Assembly (NCBI GenBank): GCA_949286815.1
Contig: CASEEB010000100.1
Location: 1-21,077, forward strand
Length of the DNA: 21,077 nucleotides
Direction of reading: 5' to 3'
Source of the DNA: an uncultured Eubacteriales bacterium
GTDB lineage: Bacteria > Bacillota > Clostridia > Oscillospirales > CAG-272
Positions 1-8,800 of this stretch are shown here, piece by piece (within the stretch, counting starts at the first letter, position 1; every line of letters begins with the position of its first letter). The notes beneath the pieces are model-generated. The model was not told the origin of the DNA, ran no database searches, and saw nothing but the letters and a program-made list of their open reading frames with translations. The position numbers and the translations under genes are program-made.

Positions 1-47
1 AAAAAGAAGAAAAGAAAAGTACTCAGGCGCTGTCCGAAAAATCTTAA
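1..47 (+). CDS. Possible 3' end of an upstream gene
   Basis: The first bases are open in all three forward frames and then close at 45-47, 50-52 and 58-60, so the true frame cannot be fixed. Frame 3 gives a Lys/Glu-rich, Ser-containing tail (KEEKKSTQALSEKS) that would suit the end of a cytoplasmic or membrane protein. In many Clostridia the gene before ytfJ encodes a DUF2953 protein, so that is the natural guess, but nothing in these few codons proves it. Confidence 0.25.
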   Translation, partial: KEEKKSTQALSEKS

Positions 48-91
48 TGTAAAAACTTAAAAATAATATAATAAACGAAAGGATTAAAATT

Positions 92-526
92 ATGGCATCC
101 GAAAATAAGCTTCAAGAAGTCGTACAGGCTACTCTTGCGCAAATCAGAAATATGATAGACGCCGACACAGTCATCGGTACACCCATCGAAACCGCCTCCG
201 GTACTACAATCATACCGATATCAAAGGTTTCCGTGGGCTTTGCGACCGGCGGAATAGACTACAACGACAAGGCGGGCGGCGCGCCCAACAAGCCTCAGAA
301 TTTCGGCGCCGGCGGAGGAACCGGAATCACCGTTCAGCCTATCGGTCTTCTTTGTGTATCCAAAGACGGCAGCTTTGAAATGGTAAACATAGGCGTTAAA
401 AATCCCTCAGACCCCATTGAACAGCTCTCCGACCTCATTGACCGTTCACCCGAAATAATCGCCAAAGTAAAGGCGCTGTTTTCCAAAGACGACAAGGACT
501 CAAAGGACACCGACGAGAAGAAATAA
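92..526 (+). CDS. ytfJ: YtfJ/GerW family sporulation protein
   Basis: This 144-aa protein has the hallmarks of the spore YtfJ family: an N-terminal helix with LAQIRNMIDADTVIGTPI, a beta-rich core IIPISKVSVGFATGG, a glycine-rich stretch FGAGGGTG near residues 70-77, and ITVQPIGLLCVS. In Bacillus the homologue (GerW) is made during sporulation and is needed for germination of some spores. The biochemical activity of the family is unknown. The C-terminus is a charged Lys/Asp tail (residues about 131-144), probably disordered. The start is supported by GAAAGGA at 77-83, eight bases before ATG. The next gene is a carboxypeptidase of a family that includes spore-cortex enzymes, which fits a sporulation neighbourhood. 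Confidence 0.93.
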   Translation: MASENKLQEVVQATLAQIRNMIDADTVIGTPIETASGTTIIPISKVSVGFATGGIDYNDKAGGAPNKPQNFGAGGGTGITVQPIGLLCVSKDGSFEMVNIGVKNPSDPIEQLSDLIDRSPEIIAKVKALFSKDDKDSKDTDEKK

Positions 527-642
527 AATTTTATTGAAGTCAATCGGTTTATACAAGTTAAGAAAGTAAGCAGTACAAATAAAATCAACATTGTCAATTT
601 AGAGAAAATCATTTAAATTCAAACCAAAAAATGCATATATCC

Positions 643-688
643 GCCTCCGTACAAATATATTTATATCAGATTATACTTGTCCGGAGGT
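643..688 (+). promoter_or_regulatory. Hairpin that buries the carboxypeptidase ribosome-binding site
   Basis: GCCTCCG at 643-649 can pair with CGGAGGT at 682-688. The stem continues inward with ACAA (651-654) against TTGT (677-680) and TATA (656-659) against TATA (672-675), with single mismatches between the blocks and a loop of about 12 nt. The distal arm contains the GGAGGT that serves ATG 697, so the folded form would hide the Shine-Dalgarno sequence. Pairing is read directly from the sequence; a regulatory role is inference. Confidence 0.5.
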
Positions 689-696
689 CTTGTGCT

Positions 697-2115
697 ATGC
701 TTTTTAAGCATAAAATAAACTTTAAAAGTAAAACTCAATCTGATAAATTAAATTATAAACAGGGAAAAAAAACATCGGTTAAAACATCCATAAAAACATC
801 GGTACAATCGTCAGAAAAACATTACAGGAAAATCATAAAAAAGGTCGCCGTCACAGCGACCGCCCTGATAATGTGTCTGTCTTCAACCTCCGCATACGCA
901 GAACCCTTAAACACTTTTTACTCAAATAATTACTATGATGCCGATCGAGGTATAAACTTCAATAAATTATACAATTTCTCGGACAAAGACCCGATAACGC
1001 GCGCATCAGGCACTGCTTATACAAGTTTAAGCGCAAATACAAACAGTACAAGTATCACTACGGCGTTTTCTCCTTCCTCCGTTTCTGCCAAATCCGCTAT
1101 CGTAATTGAAGCCTCCACCGGCAAAGTTATATGGTCAAAAAACGCTGACGAAAGACTGCCTATGGCGTCCACAACCAAAATTATGACCGCGCTTGTGGCG
1201 CTTGAAAATTGCGATATTGATAAAATCGTGGAAGTATCTCCGCAAGCCGTAGGCATAGAGGGGTCTTCTATTTATCTGTATGCGGGTGAAAAACTCTCAA
1301 TGGAAAACCTTTTGTACGCCCTGCTGCTTGAGTCGGCAAACGACGCGGCTGCCGCTATTGCGATTGAAGTCGGAGGAAGTATTGAAAATTTTGCCGAAAT
1401 GATGAATGCAAAGGCGGAAGAATTGGGACTTGAAAACACTCATTTTAAAAATCCCCACGGTCTTGACGACCCCGAGCATTACACTTCGGCGTCTGACCTT
1501 GCGAAAATAGCGGCATGTGCCCTGAAAAACAGTAAATTTAAGGAGATAGTTTCCACATACAAAAAAACCATTCCTCTCAATGAGACTGAGGGCGTCAGAC
1601 TTTTGATAAATCACAATAAAATGCTCAAAAACTATGACGGAGCCATCGGAATGAAAACCGGATTCACCAAAAAAAGCGGGAGATGTCTGGTAAGCGCGGC
1701 TGAACGGGATAATGTTCAGATAATCGCGGTAACTCTGGACGCGCCGAATGACTGGCAGGACCATAAGTCTATGCTTGACTACGGTTTCTCACTGTTTGAA
1801 TGCCGGGCACTTTGCGGACAGGACGAATTGCGAATAACTCACCCCGTAGTAGGCGGTACCGACAGCTATACTGTGCTGACAAACAAACAACCGGTAAGCG
1901 TAATCGTCCCAAAAAATTCTGCGGAAATAGAGAGCACAATAGAGCTGTTCAGATTTTCATACGCTCCGGTGAGCCAAAATCAAGTTCTCGGAAAAATCGT
2001 ATACACTTTGGATGGTGAAATTGTAGGAGAAAGCGAGCTTTACGCCATTTACGGAGTGAATAAAGCGCAATACAAGACTTCTTTTTGGGAAAAAATAATA
2101 TCAATATTTAAATAG
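697..2115 (+). CDS. D-alanyl-D-alanine carboxypeptidase (peptidase S11, DacF/DacB-like)
   Basis: This secreted serine D,D-carboxypeptidase trims the terminal D-Ala from peptidoglycan stem peptides. From ATG 697 it has 472 aa. All three penicillin-binding motifs are present: Ser158-Thr-Thr-Lys161, Ser213-Ala-Asn215 and Lys320-Thr-Gly322. A basic N-terminus, a hydrophobic segment near residues 48-62 and AYA-E at 66-69 form a signal peptide, although about 45 charged residues precede it, which is long. The PBP5-like C-terminal beta domain follows from about residue 360, and the end (WEKIISIFK) looks like a membrane-associating amphipathic helix. An in-frame ATG at 631 would add 22 residues but has no ribosome-binding site, whereas GGAGGT at 683-688 sits eight bases before 697. 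With ytfJ upstream and rluB downstream, a sporulation (cortex) role is plausible but not proven; vegetative PBP5 types look the same by motif. Confidence 0.93.
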   Translation: MLFKHKINFKSKTQSDKLNYKQGKKTSVKTSIKTSVQSSEKHYRKIIKKVAVTATALIMCLSSTSAYAEPLNTFYSNNYYDADRGINFNKLYNFSDKDPITRASGTAYTSLSANTNSTSITTAFSPSSVSAKSAIVIEASTGKVIWSKNADERLPMASTTKIMTALVALENCDIDKIVEVSPQAVGIEGSSIYLYAGEKLSMENLLYALLLESANDAAAAIAIEVGGSIENFAEMMNAKAEELGLENTHFKNPHGLDDPEHYTSASDLAKIAACALKNSKFKEIVSTYKKTIPLNETEGVRLLINHNKMLKNYDGAIGMKTGFTKKSGRCLVSAAERDNVQIIAVTLDAPNDWQDHKSMLDYGFSLFECRALCGQDELRITHPVVGGTDSYTVLTNKQPVSVIVPKNSAEIESTIELFRFSYAPVSQNQVLGKIVYTLDGEIVGESELYAIYGVNKAQYKTSFWEKIISIFK

Positions 2116-2145
2116 TTTTATGCTTTAAGTGTTCTATACATGTAC

Positions 2146-2174
2146 TTACCGGTTTAAAAGTGTTTTTATATAAT
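2146..2174 (+). promoter_or_regulatory. Possible promoter for rluB
   Basis: A perfect TATAAT at 2169-2174 lies in the 201-base gap before rluB, with a poor -35 match (TTACCG, 2146-2151) at 17-bp spacing. Downstream, AGTCAG (2195-2200) and CTGACT (2207-2212) form a 6-bp hairpin without a T-run, so it is more likely a leader structure than a terminator. In such AT-rich DNA a lone -10 match is weak evidence. Confidence 0.3.
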
Positions 2175-2316
2175 ATTCGATTACGCCACTTAAAAGTCAG
2201 TTTATTCTGACTATATACGAAATTAAAACCAAACCGTAGCAAAAACACAATTAATATTATTGAATATTGATAGCAACGTAAAAACTAAAAAAGTAAAAAA
2301 TCACATTAAAAGATAA

Positions 2317-3063
2317 ATGGAAAAAATAAGAATATCAAAATATTTTTCAATGTGCGGCATAATGTCCCGCAGGGCTGCCGAGACTGAAATAGAGGCGGGA
2401 AAAGTGTATGTCAACAAGCAGGTTGCGCAACTGGGACAGTCAATAGACCCCAATTCCGATATTATAACATATAAGGGCAAAACAATCAAACCTGTCACAG
2501 AAAAAAAAATCTGCATCATGTTAAACAAACCGAGAGGTATTGTCTGCACCGCAAAGGACGAAAAAGGCAGAACATGCATTACCGAGCTTTGTCGTGTATA
2601 TGACAGCAATCATAATCTTATCAGGCTTTACCCTATAGGCAGACTTGACATGGACTCCGACGGTCTGATTTTGCTGACAAACGACGGCGAGCTTGCCAAC
2701 ATTCTGACACATCCCCGCCACAGTATACCTAAAATTTATCATGTAACTTTAAACTCCGCGCTGAGCGATTCCGAGATAAAAACATTGGGCGAGCCGATTC
2801 TTATTGACGGAAGATACACTTCTCCGGCAGATACGGTAAGACTCGAATCATTTCAATCTGAGAAAGATACTACGGTCGTTAAGTTTACCCTCTTTGAAGG
2901 ACGAAACAGACAAATACGCCGCATGTGCGAGTCACACGGATATGAAGTATTAAAACTCACACGAATGGCGATAGGTAATCTTAAACTTGAAAATCTTCCT
3001 TCCGGCAAATGGAGAATACTCACCGAAAAAGAAATAAATTATCTGAAAGGACAGACAAATTGA
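2317..3063 (+). CDS. rluB: 23S rRNA pseudouridine synthase, RsuA/RluB family
   Basis: This 248-aa enzyme should convert a uridine of large-subunit rRNA to pseudouridine. An S4 RNA-binding domain occupies about residues 3-50 (RISKYFSMCGIMSRRAAE... with AGKVYVN). The catalytic domain carries LNKPRGIV (69-76) and the family signature GRLDMDSDGLILLTNDGEL at 108-126, where Asp111 is the catalytic aspartate. The late family motif EGRNRQIRRMCESHGY is at 194-209. Length and domain order are normal for the RluB branch, but the exact target uridine cannot be told from sequence. The region before ATG 2317 has only a weak, A-rich ribosome-binding site, and no better in-frame start is present. The stop codon overlaps the next gene. 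Confidence 0.93.
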   Translation: MEKIRISKYFSMCGIMSRRAAETEIEAGKVYVNKQVAQLGQSIDPNSDIITYKGKTIKPVTEKKICIMLNKPRGIVCTAKDEKGRTCITELCRVYDSNHNLIRLYPIGRLDMDSDGLILLTNDGELANILTHPRHSIPKIYHVTLNSALSDSEIKTLGEPILIDGRYTSPADTVRLESFQSEKDTTVVKFTLFEGRNRQIRRMCESHGYEVLKLTRMAIGNLKLENLPSGKWRILTEKEINYLKGQTN

Positions 3064-3407
3064 TAGAAATATTCCCTGTTAAATCCAAACCGGAACAAGA
3101 AAGAATGTGTCTTCGCTGTGATATTGAATACGAAAACAAATCTTCCGTCTACATTGCCTCTGAAAACGACAGCATTTTAGGTCTGTGCAAATTCAAGATA
3201 AACGACAATACCGCGTCAATCACCGCAATATCAAGCGAAATTAAACCTATCAGAAATGACATTGCCATTCTATTATGCAGTTCGGTCATTAATTTTTTAA
3301 TTTCCTGCAAAGTAGAAAAAATACTGTTTGAAGCAGAAGGCTTTAAAGATACATTTATTCACTCTCTCGGGTTTAAAAAAACAGATGACAATTGGACGCT
3401 TGAATAA
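3060..3407 (+). CDS. Small GNAT-like protein with a degenerate acetyl-CoA loop
   Basis: I choose a TTG start at 3060, which overlaps the rluB stop by 4 nt (TTGA) and is preceded by GAAAGGA (3045-3051) at a spacing of eight bases. An in-frame ATG at 3009 exists but lies inside rluB without such a site. The resulting 115-aa protein shows the strand pattern of a GNAT fold: SVYIASENDSILGLCKFKI, then TASITAISSEI, then a long helix (DIAILLCSSVINFLIS), then VEKILFEAEG and HSLGFKK, which matches the usual C-terminal part of these acetyltransferases. The RxxGxG/A pyrophosphate-binding loop expected before the long helix is missing (IKPIRNDIAI instead), so acetyl-CoA binding is doubtful. Translational coupling suggests co-production with RluB. 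Family assignment is inference from fold pattern; the function is unknown. Confidence 0.7.
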   Translation: MIEIFPVKSKPEQERMCLRCDIEYENKSSVYIASENDSILGLCKFKINDNTASITAISSEIKPIRNDIAILLCSSVINFLISCKVEKILFEAEGFKDTFIHSLGFKKTDDNWTLE

Positions 3408-3483
3408 AATTGTTTAACAACCCTCTGCCTATTAGTATTTACTGTTTTTATCGAGTCATAAATTTGAGTATATCCGAAACATC

Positions 3484-3520
3484 CGATAATGTGTTTTTGC
3501 ATTAACATTTATCGTTTTTT
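3484..3520 (+). terminator. Rho-independent terminator after the rluB-GNAT genes
   Basis: CGATAATGT (3484-3492) pairs with ACATTTATCG (3505-3514), giving nine base pairs with one bulged T, followed immediately by six T residues (3515-3520). It lies about 75 bases after the GNAT-like stop codon and points along the + strand. Confidence 0.65.
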
Positions 3521-3583
3521 CAGACATGCTCTTTTTTTAATTTTCTTGCTATATCTTTTACCACCAACATCTATTATATAACA

Positions 3584-3616
3584 AAAGGCTTTCTCAAAAA
3601 ATCTGAGAAAGCCTTT
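3584..3616 (-). terminator. Strong hairpin terminator of the ABC operon, probably bidirectional
   Basis: AAAGGCTTTCTCA (3584-3596) and TGAGAAAGCCTTT (3604-3616) form a perfect 13-bp stem with a 7-nt loop. On the - strand the stem runs into TTTTGTTAT, and on the + strand into TTTAATTTT, so it can end transcription from either side. It stands 63 bases beyond the last stop codon of the - strand operon, in the convergent gap between the two transcription units. Confidence 0.8.
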
Positions 3617-3679
3617 AATTTTAGTACCCGGTCCGGTGTAATGTAAAATTACGTTACGGATTTAAACACCGAACACAGA

Positions 3680-4780
3680 TTATTCTGCGGTAAGTCCGGA
3701 ACGCTCTATACCTTCGACCAAGAACCTCTGCATAAAGATATACAAAATGACCAAAGGCAAGATAATCATTATTCCGCACGTGTTCCTAATAGCCGCATAA
3801 TACAGGTTTTGTCCCGCGTACTCTGTTTGCAGAGACGTCGGTATATCAACTATCTTCGGCAATAGGTTGAAATCCGTTCTGGTAAAGAACAGGTTCGTAT
3901 AGAAACTGTCCGTCCACTGCCAACAGAAAGCGAACAGGAACACTGTAATCATCATCGGAATAGAGATCGGCAAAATAATCTGGAAGAAGGTTCTGAAGTT
4001 ACCCGAACCGTCTATATACGCCGATTCCTCAAGTGAATCGGGTATTCCGCTGAAGAACTGCCTGAGCATGAATATGTACAGACCGTTTTTAAAGCCCAAA
4101 CCCGTGATGGACAAAATAATCATCGGGAAGAATGTGTTTGTCAAATTCAATGAATGCTCTGTTGCAAGAGTCCGGATAACATCACTTGCGGCATTTGCGC
4201 TGAACAATGAAAATCCTTCAAAAACTCCGCCGCTGAGGAACGACAGTATTCCAAGCACATCGAAATATCTGAAGTGCATGAAAATCGAAAATCTCAACGT
4301 CTTATGCGGAACTATCATCGTAAGTACAACAAGCAGGAAAATAAGTTTATTTCCTTTGAATTTATACTTGGCAAGACCATAAGCAATAAGGCTGCAGACC
4401 AATGTCTGAAGAATCGCGGTCATCAATGAAAGCAACAAAGTGTTTTTAAAAGCGTCAAGATAATCAAGTTCGCTCCAGATCGCCTTATATATGTCAAAAG
4501 TAAAGTTTTTCGGTATAAGCCTGACAGTTACGTCAACAAAGTCTTCCGGCGCCATAAAGGAACCTGCAATCTTTGTAAAAAACGGATAAAGTACTATATA
4601 TGCGATACCGAGCAAAAATACAAATCTGAATAGTTTAAATATGATGTTCTGGAGAAAATAAATGTTTATAAATTTGGCCTTAAGTCTTTCCTTTAAAGGA
4701 GATCTCTCAAAATCAACTTTGATTTTATTTTTGGACTCCTTTCTAACTTTCGGCGCTGAATTCTGTTTTTGTGCGTCCAT
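3680..4780 (-). CDS. Carbohydrate ABC transporter permease, MalG-like (second pair)
   Basis: This 366-aa integral membrane protein would form, with the gene just upstream, the membrane channel of a CUT1-type sugar importer. It has a cytoplasmic N-terminus of about 45 residues, a first membrane segment near 50-68 and further segments typical of the MalG group. The EAA loop that docks the ATPase is EESAYIDGSG...ILP at 251-271. It is longer than the usual 270-300 aa of MalG-type permeases, mainly from the N-terminal extension and an extra stretch at about 170-218 between membrane segments. The start is fixed by AAGGAGG seven bases or so before ATG; the stop of the preceding permease lies 12 bases upstream, so the two are translated together. 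This is the last gene of the operon. The substrate is unknown. Confidence 0.9.
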   Translation of the reverse strand: MDAQKQNSAPKVRKESKNKIKVDFERSPLKERLKAKFINIYFLQNIIFKLFRFVFLLGIAYIVLYPFFTKIAGSFMAPEDFVDVTVRLIPKNFTFDIYKAIWSELDYLDAFKNTLLLSLMTAILQTLVCSLIAYGLAKYKFKGNKLIFLLVVLTMIVPHKTLRFSIFMHFRYFDVLGILSFLSGGVFEGFSLFSANAASDVIRTLATEHSLNLTNTFFPMIILSITGLGFKNGLYIFMLRQFFSGIPDSLEESAYIDGSGNFRTFFQIILPISIPMMITVFLFAFCWQWTDSFYTNLFFTRTDFNLLPKIVDIPTSLQTEYAGQNLYYAAIRNTCGIMIILPLVILYIFMQRFLVEGIERSGLTAE

Positions 4781-4792
4781 TTTATCTCCTCC

Positions 4793-5794
4793 TTAATCAT
4801 CACGTCTCTGATAAAAGACAAACAGTGATATAATACCGGCAACCGCCGCCAATATAAGCATGACTATCAGGAAATACATCCATGACATTGCGGCGGCAAC
4901 ACCGTCCGGGTCGGGCATATTAGCCGTAGTTCCTGCCTGTATATTCGAAATATAACTCATCACCGTATTGTTTTCTCTCGTAAAGGCGTCTATAACGGTG
5001 TAAACCGCGTTTACAAGTATCATCGGGCTTATCATCGGGAAGGTTATTTTCCAGAAAGTTTCCCACCCGGTCGCGCCGTCTATCTTACAGGCTTCATAAA
5101 TCGCCGGAGATATTGACTGAAGACCCGCGAGGAATATAAGCATCTGAACACCTGACCTGTTGACTATATCGTAAATGTTATTGATAATTTCAACGACATA
5201 ATCCACAAGATCCTGACCTATTTTCATGTTTGAAAACAGATTTTGTACATCCATCGCCGAAACAATCTCAGTTGCCGCGCTTGATCCCGAACCGTCGTCA
5301 ATACCGGCGGACTCATCCAAATATGAGCCCAAAATATTCTGAGCTTCAATCGTCTCCATGATACCCGTCGAAAGTACAACGGGCAGGAAGAATATCGCAC
5401 GGAAAGCGGCACGTCCAACCATCTTCTGATTAAGAAGAATCGCCATAAAGAGCGAAAACAGTATAATTGCGGGAATGTCAAATATTATCTCACCTATACC
5501 GGTTAAAAGAGTCTCATTAAAGCTTGCGTCCGTAAGCAAAGCATAACTGTAGTTATCGAAGCCTATAAATTCCGTTTCAAATCCACCGCCGGTAAGGATA
5601 ATTATCCTGTTGAAACTATACCAGACAGACTGAACAATAATGGGAAGATATACACATACAAATCCTATTACAAAAGGAAGCACGAACAGCCATCCCGCAC
5701 GGGCTTTGCGTTTGTTCAGAGATGCAATTTTTCTTTTCTTGGGAGCAGCATTTCTGCTGCTCCGTGTATTTTGAAGATTGGCTTCACCTGTCAT
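4793..5794 (-). CDS. Sugar ABC transporter permease, MalF-like (second pair)
   Basis: This 333-aa membrane protein opens with a basic cytoplasmic tail rich in Lys/Arg (about 1-33), followed by WLFVLPFVIGFVCVYLP and the other segments of the MalF/UgpA group. The EAA loop is EACKIDGATGWETFWKITFP at 234-253. Between the segments near 130-148 and 215-225 lies an extra stretch (about 154-212) containing a Gly/Ser-rich DDGSGSSAA motif and helical segments, which should face outward and is unusual for the family. It follows the DUF5696-type gene by 20 bases with a GAGGGG ribosome-binding site, and pairs with the permease downstream. No binding protein is encoded next to this pair, so it may share the one at the start of the operon or take substrate from the surface proteins. 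Confidence 0.9.
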   Translation of the reverse strand: MTGEANLQNTRSSRNAAPKKRKIASLNKRKARAGWLFVLPFVIGFVCVYLPIIVQSVWYSFNRIIILTGGGFETEFIGFDNYSYALLTDASFNETLLTGIGEIIFDIPAIILFSLFMAILLNQKMVGRAAFRAIFFLPVVLSTGIMETIEAQNILGSYLDESAGIDDGSGSSAATEIVSAMDVQNLFSNMKIGQDLVDYVVEIINNIYDIVNRSGVQMLIFLAGLQSISPAIYEACKIDGATGWETFWKITFPMISPMILVNAVYTVIDAFTRENNTVMSYISNIQAGTTANMPDPDGVAAAMSWMYFLIVMLILAAVAGIISLFVFYQRRDD

Positions 5795-5814
5795 TAAATT
5801 AACACCCCTCTTTC

Positions 5815-8800
5815 TTAAACTAGTAACGAAACAAATCCGTAAGCGGGAATCGTATACTCAATGCCATCGTAGACTACGTTAACGGAATAATTATTATAGT
5901 TCAGTATCAATACCTTATATGCCTCGCCTGAAGCGCTTCCGTAAGTCACAGCAACTATATTCTCGGTTTCGTACTTGGAATACTCTTCTTCTTCATCGTC
6001 TTCCTCTTCATCATCGGACTGGTTGTTGCCGATATTGATTCTGTTTCTGATTTCTTCTTCTGTTATACCGTTTTCAACCGCAATCTGAAGAACTTCATCA
6101 AAGAGCGCCTGCGCGTCCTCATAATATTCTGCTATAGAGGGAGTATATTCGTAATATATATAGTTCTCTTCGGAAGTACCGGAATAATATATATCCCCAT
6201 CTTCTCCGCGCTCTACGTATACCACGGTTTCGTCATCGAGTGTCGTAAAGACCTCGCCGTCATGCACAGCCTCTTCACGGTCTACGGGATTGAATGTATT
6301 TTTAGAACTGTCGTAAGTATAATAACCGGACTCCGTATCATTTATCTGGATGTAATAAACGGTATCACCGTCGTCCACAACCGCGTAATGAACAGTCTCA
6401 TACCCGACAGCCGTAAAGGTCTCTGTCTCTTCATCCATGCTGTAGAAAGTATATCCTTCCTCACTTGAGCCGGTATAATAAAGTCTTCCGCCGCCGGAAA
6501 CCGTTACGGAGTAAACAGGCGTCTGAGCTTCATCGTCAAGCGTTCCGGCTTCTGAGCCGTTGAGAATCAATTCTTCTTCCTCGATTTCCTCAAGAGTATA
6601 ATTATTGAAGAGATCAACAGCGACGCGCACATGCTCTATCATTTCCTGGGTTACAGGAGTGAGCTCATCGAAGTTTTCTATGCTCCAGATATCTCCGGGC
6701 TTTCCTTCAGCGTACTGAATACTGTCTCTCTGTGCGTTTGCAACTATTGCAATTCCGGCAGTTGCTTCTTCAATATTCTTCTCCATTGTTTCGCTGATAG
6801 ACTGCAGTCTGCTGAGATAATTGCCTCCCACCTGGCTCACAGCCGTGATAGCTCTGTTTCTTTCTCTGACATAAGTGTTGTAAGCGGTCTGATATTCTTC
6901 ATAGTGAGCCTGAGATTCTTCATCTTCACTGCCTTCAAGTTTGTCATAACCCAACGCTACCAACTCATCAAGAGTCTCTTTCGCGTTTATATAACTCTGC
7001 AGTCTCTGATTCTTTGCCGTATCATAAGCATTGTATACATTGTTGTATGCCTCAAGAGCAGTAAGCACGGACTCAAGCGCAAAGCTTTCCGCCAAACGTC
7101 CGGCAGCTCTTGCGTTTCCGACTGCCATCATAAGCTCTTCCTGAGCAATCTCAACCGCGTTTTTCTCGGCTTCCGCATACTCATTCATTTGATCAATAAG
7201 GTCTGCTTCAAGTTCATCCGCGTCAGGCACACGAACTCCCGAAAGGAACTCATGAGCAATTATGAATTTGTCCTGAACGTCTTTCAATACTTCATTGATA
7301 GTGTTGTACGCTTCAATCATATCGTCTTTCCAGATATCATATCTTACGGAATAATACTGGCTGAACAGATAATCCTCTTTGAGATACTGAGTATTCTGAT
7401 AAGAAAGTATGAAGTACGGAGAAGCTCCGTTTTCAAGGGCCTTCAGTATCGCGTACTGCATATTGCCTTCCATGTTCAGAGCCGTTCCCGCAAAATTCAT
7501 AGAACCGTGAAGAACAACTCCGATAAACGGAACAGCCGCCGAAGACTTGTTGTAACGTGAAGAGTCAAGCGCAACTCCGAGAATATGATCAACATATTTC
7601 CATGTATACGCATTTCCGCCCTCTGTCATTACCTGGTCATAATTTTCATCAAAGAACTGGAACGCTTTGATTGTAAACTCTTTCGCGTCCTCGCGGTTAT
7701 ACGGTTCATCCTCGTCAAAATCAGAGTTCAGACTCATACCGAGCGTGGATACGGATATTCCCGTTACATTTTCATAAGCACCGAGGTAATTCTCAGTGAG
7801 CTTTTCATAAAACCTTGAGAAATACGCGGGGGAAATTACAAGCTCGTAATAGTTAACATATTTCTGCTGCGTCGGGCTGTATTCACGTCTGCTTGCATAC
7901 CGGTCGTCTATAGTCTTCGCGGCATGTTTGCTCGTAGATACACCGTCAAAAGAACTTACATACTTAATATAGTTGAAATCAAAATCAGGGAAAATGCCGA
8001 GATTGCTGTTTTCTTCTGCCGACATTTCAGCGGCGTAGTCCAAAAGCCCCTGGAAGTCCAAATCTCCTTCAACTGCCTTTTCAATTTTGAACTTATAAGG
8101 CACCGTCTCATACAAACCGCCGTTGGCATATCCGGTCAGTTTAAAGTTGACGTTCTTGATTCCGCCTTCATTCATATCCTCATACATTGTCTTTATGTCA
8201 TCAAAAGTCGTAAGAGGAGTCATAACATTAACGGGGATAGACATGACCTTCTGAAGTGTTTCTATCGTTCCGAAAGTCTCAATATAAAGCGGAATATCCT
8301 CAATAATTTCGTCAGAGGTAAGCGGTGACAGTATACCTTCGTCTGTCAGATAGTCGCGGTAAGCCACAGCCATTCCAAACCATGAAGCGTCATATGTCTT
8401 AACGCCCTGTGCCTCTGCCTCTTCGTCATATTCGGAAAGCATTATATATCTTATCTTATAGCTTCCGACATATTTTCTTGAACTTACAACCGTCCATGTA
8501 GAGTTTGTACCGACCGAAATAGAATCCGCCACATTGTAAGAGTCCTTCGGCCTTGGGTTGAACTGCATTTGCATAGCGTTATAGTCACTGAGCGAACCTG
8601 CGTGATACGTCGATATCTCCGCCAAAGCGTCTCCCTCTTCAATTATAGCCATATAACCGCGTTTGCTTTCAACCTTTTCCACCTGCATAGATGAGCTTGA
8701 CACAATGCTGCCGTATGTAGGTCCGTATGAACTTTCCATAGAAGAAAGTTCCGATGTGGTTTCCTGTTCCTGTGCCTCGTTAATCTTATTTACTATGGCA

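Noticed and set aside
67..72. TATAAT as a promoter for ytfJ
   Set aside because: Transcription would begin inside the ytfJ ribosome-binding site (77-83), and the -35 region is poor. Sporulation genes of this kind also usually use other sigma factors.
631..696. Upstream ATG giving a 494-aa carboxypeptidase
   Set aside because: No ribosome-binding site before 631, and the added residues are unlike a signal peptide. GGAGGT sits at ideal distance from ATG 697.
3410..3420. TTGTTTAACAA palindrome, similar to a Rex operator
   Set aside because: It lies just after a stop codon in a convergent region with no promoter nearby, and lacks the usual spacing of Rex sites.
6631..7560. 309-codon open frame on the + strand
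   Set aside because: Lies antisense inside the DUF5696-type gene, which has a signal peptide, a ribosome-binding site and coherent domains on the other strand.
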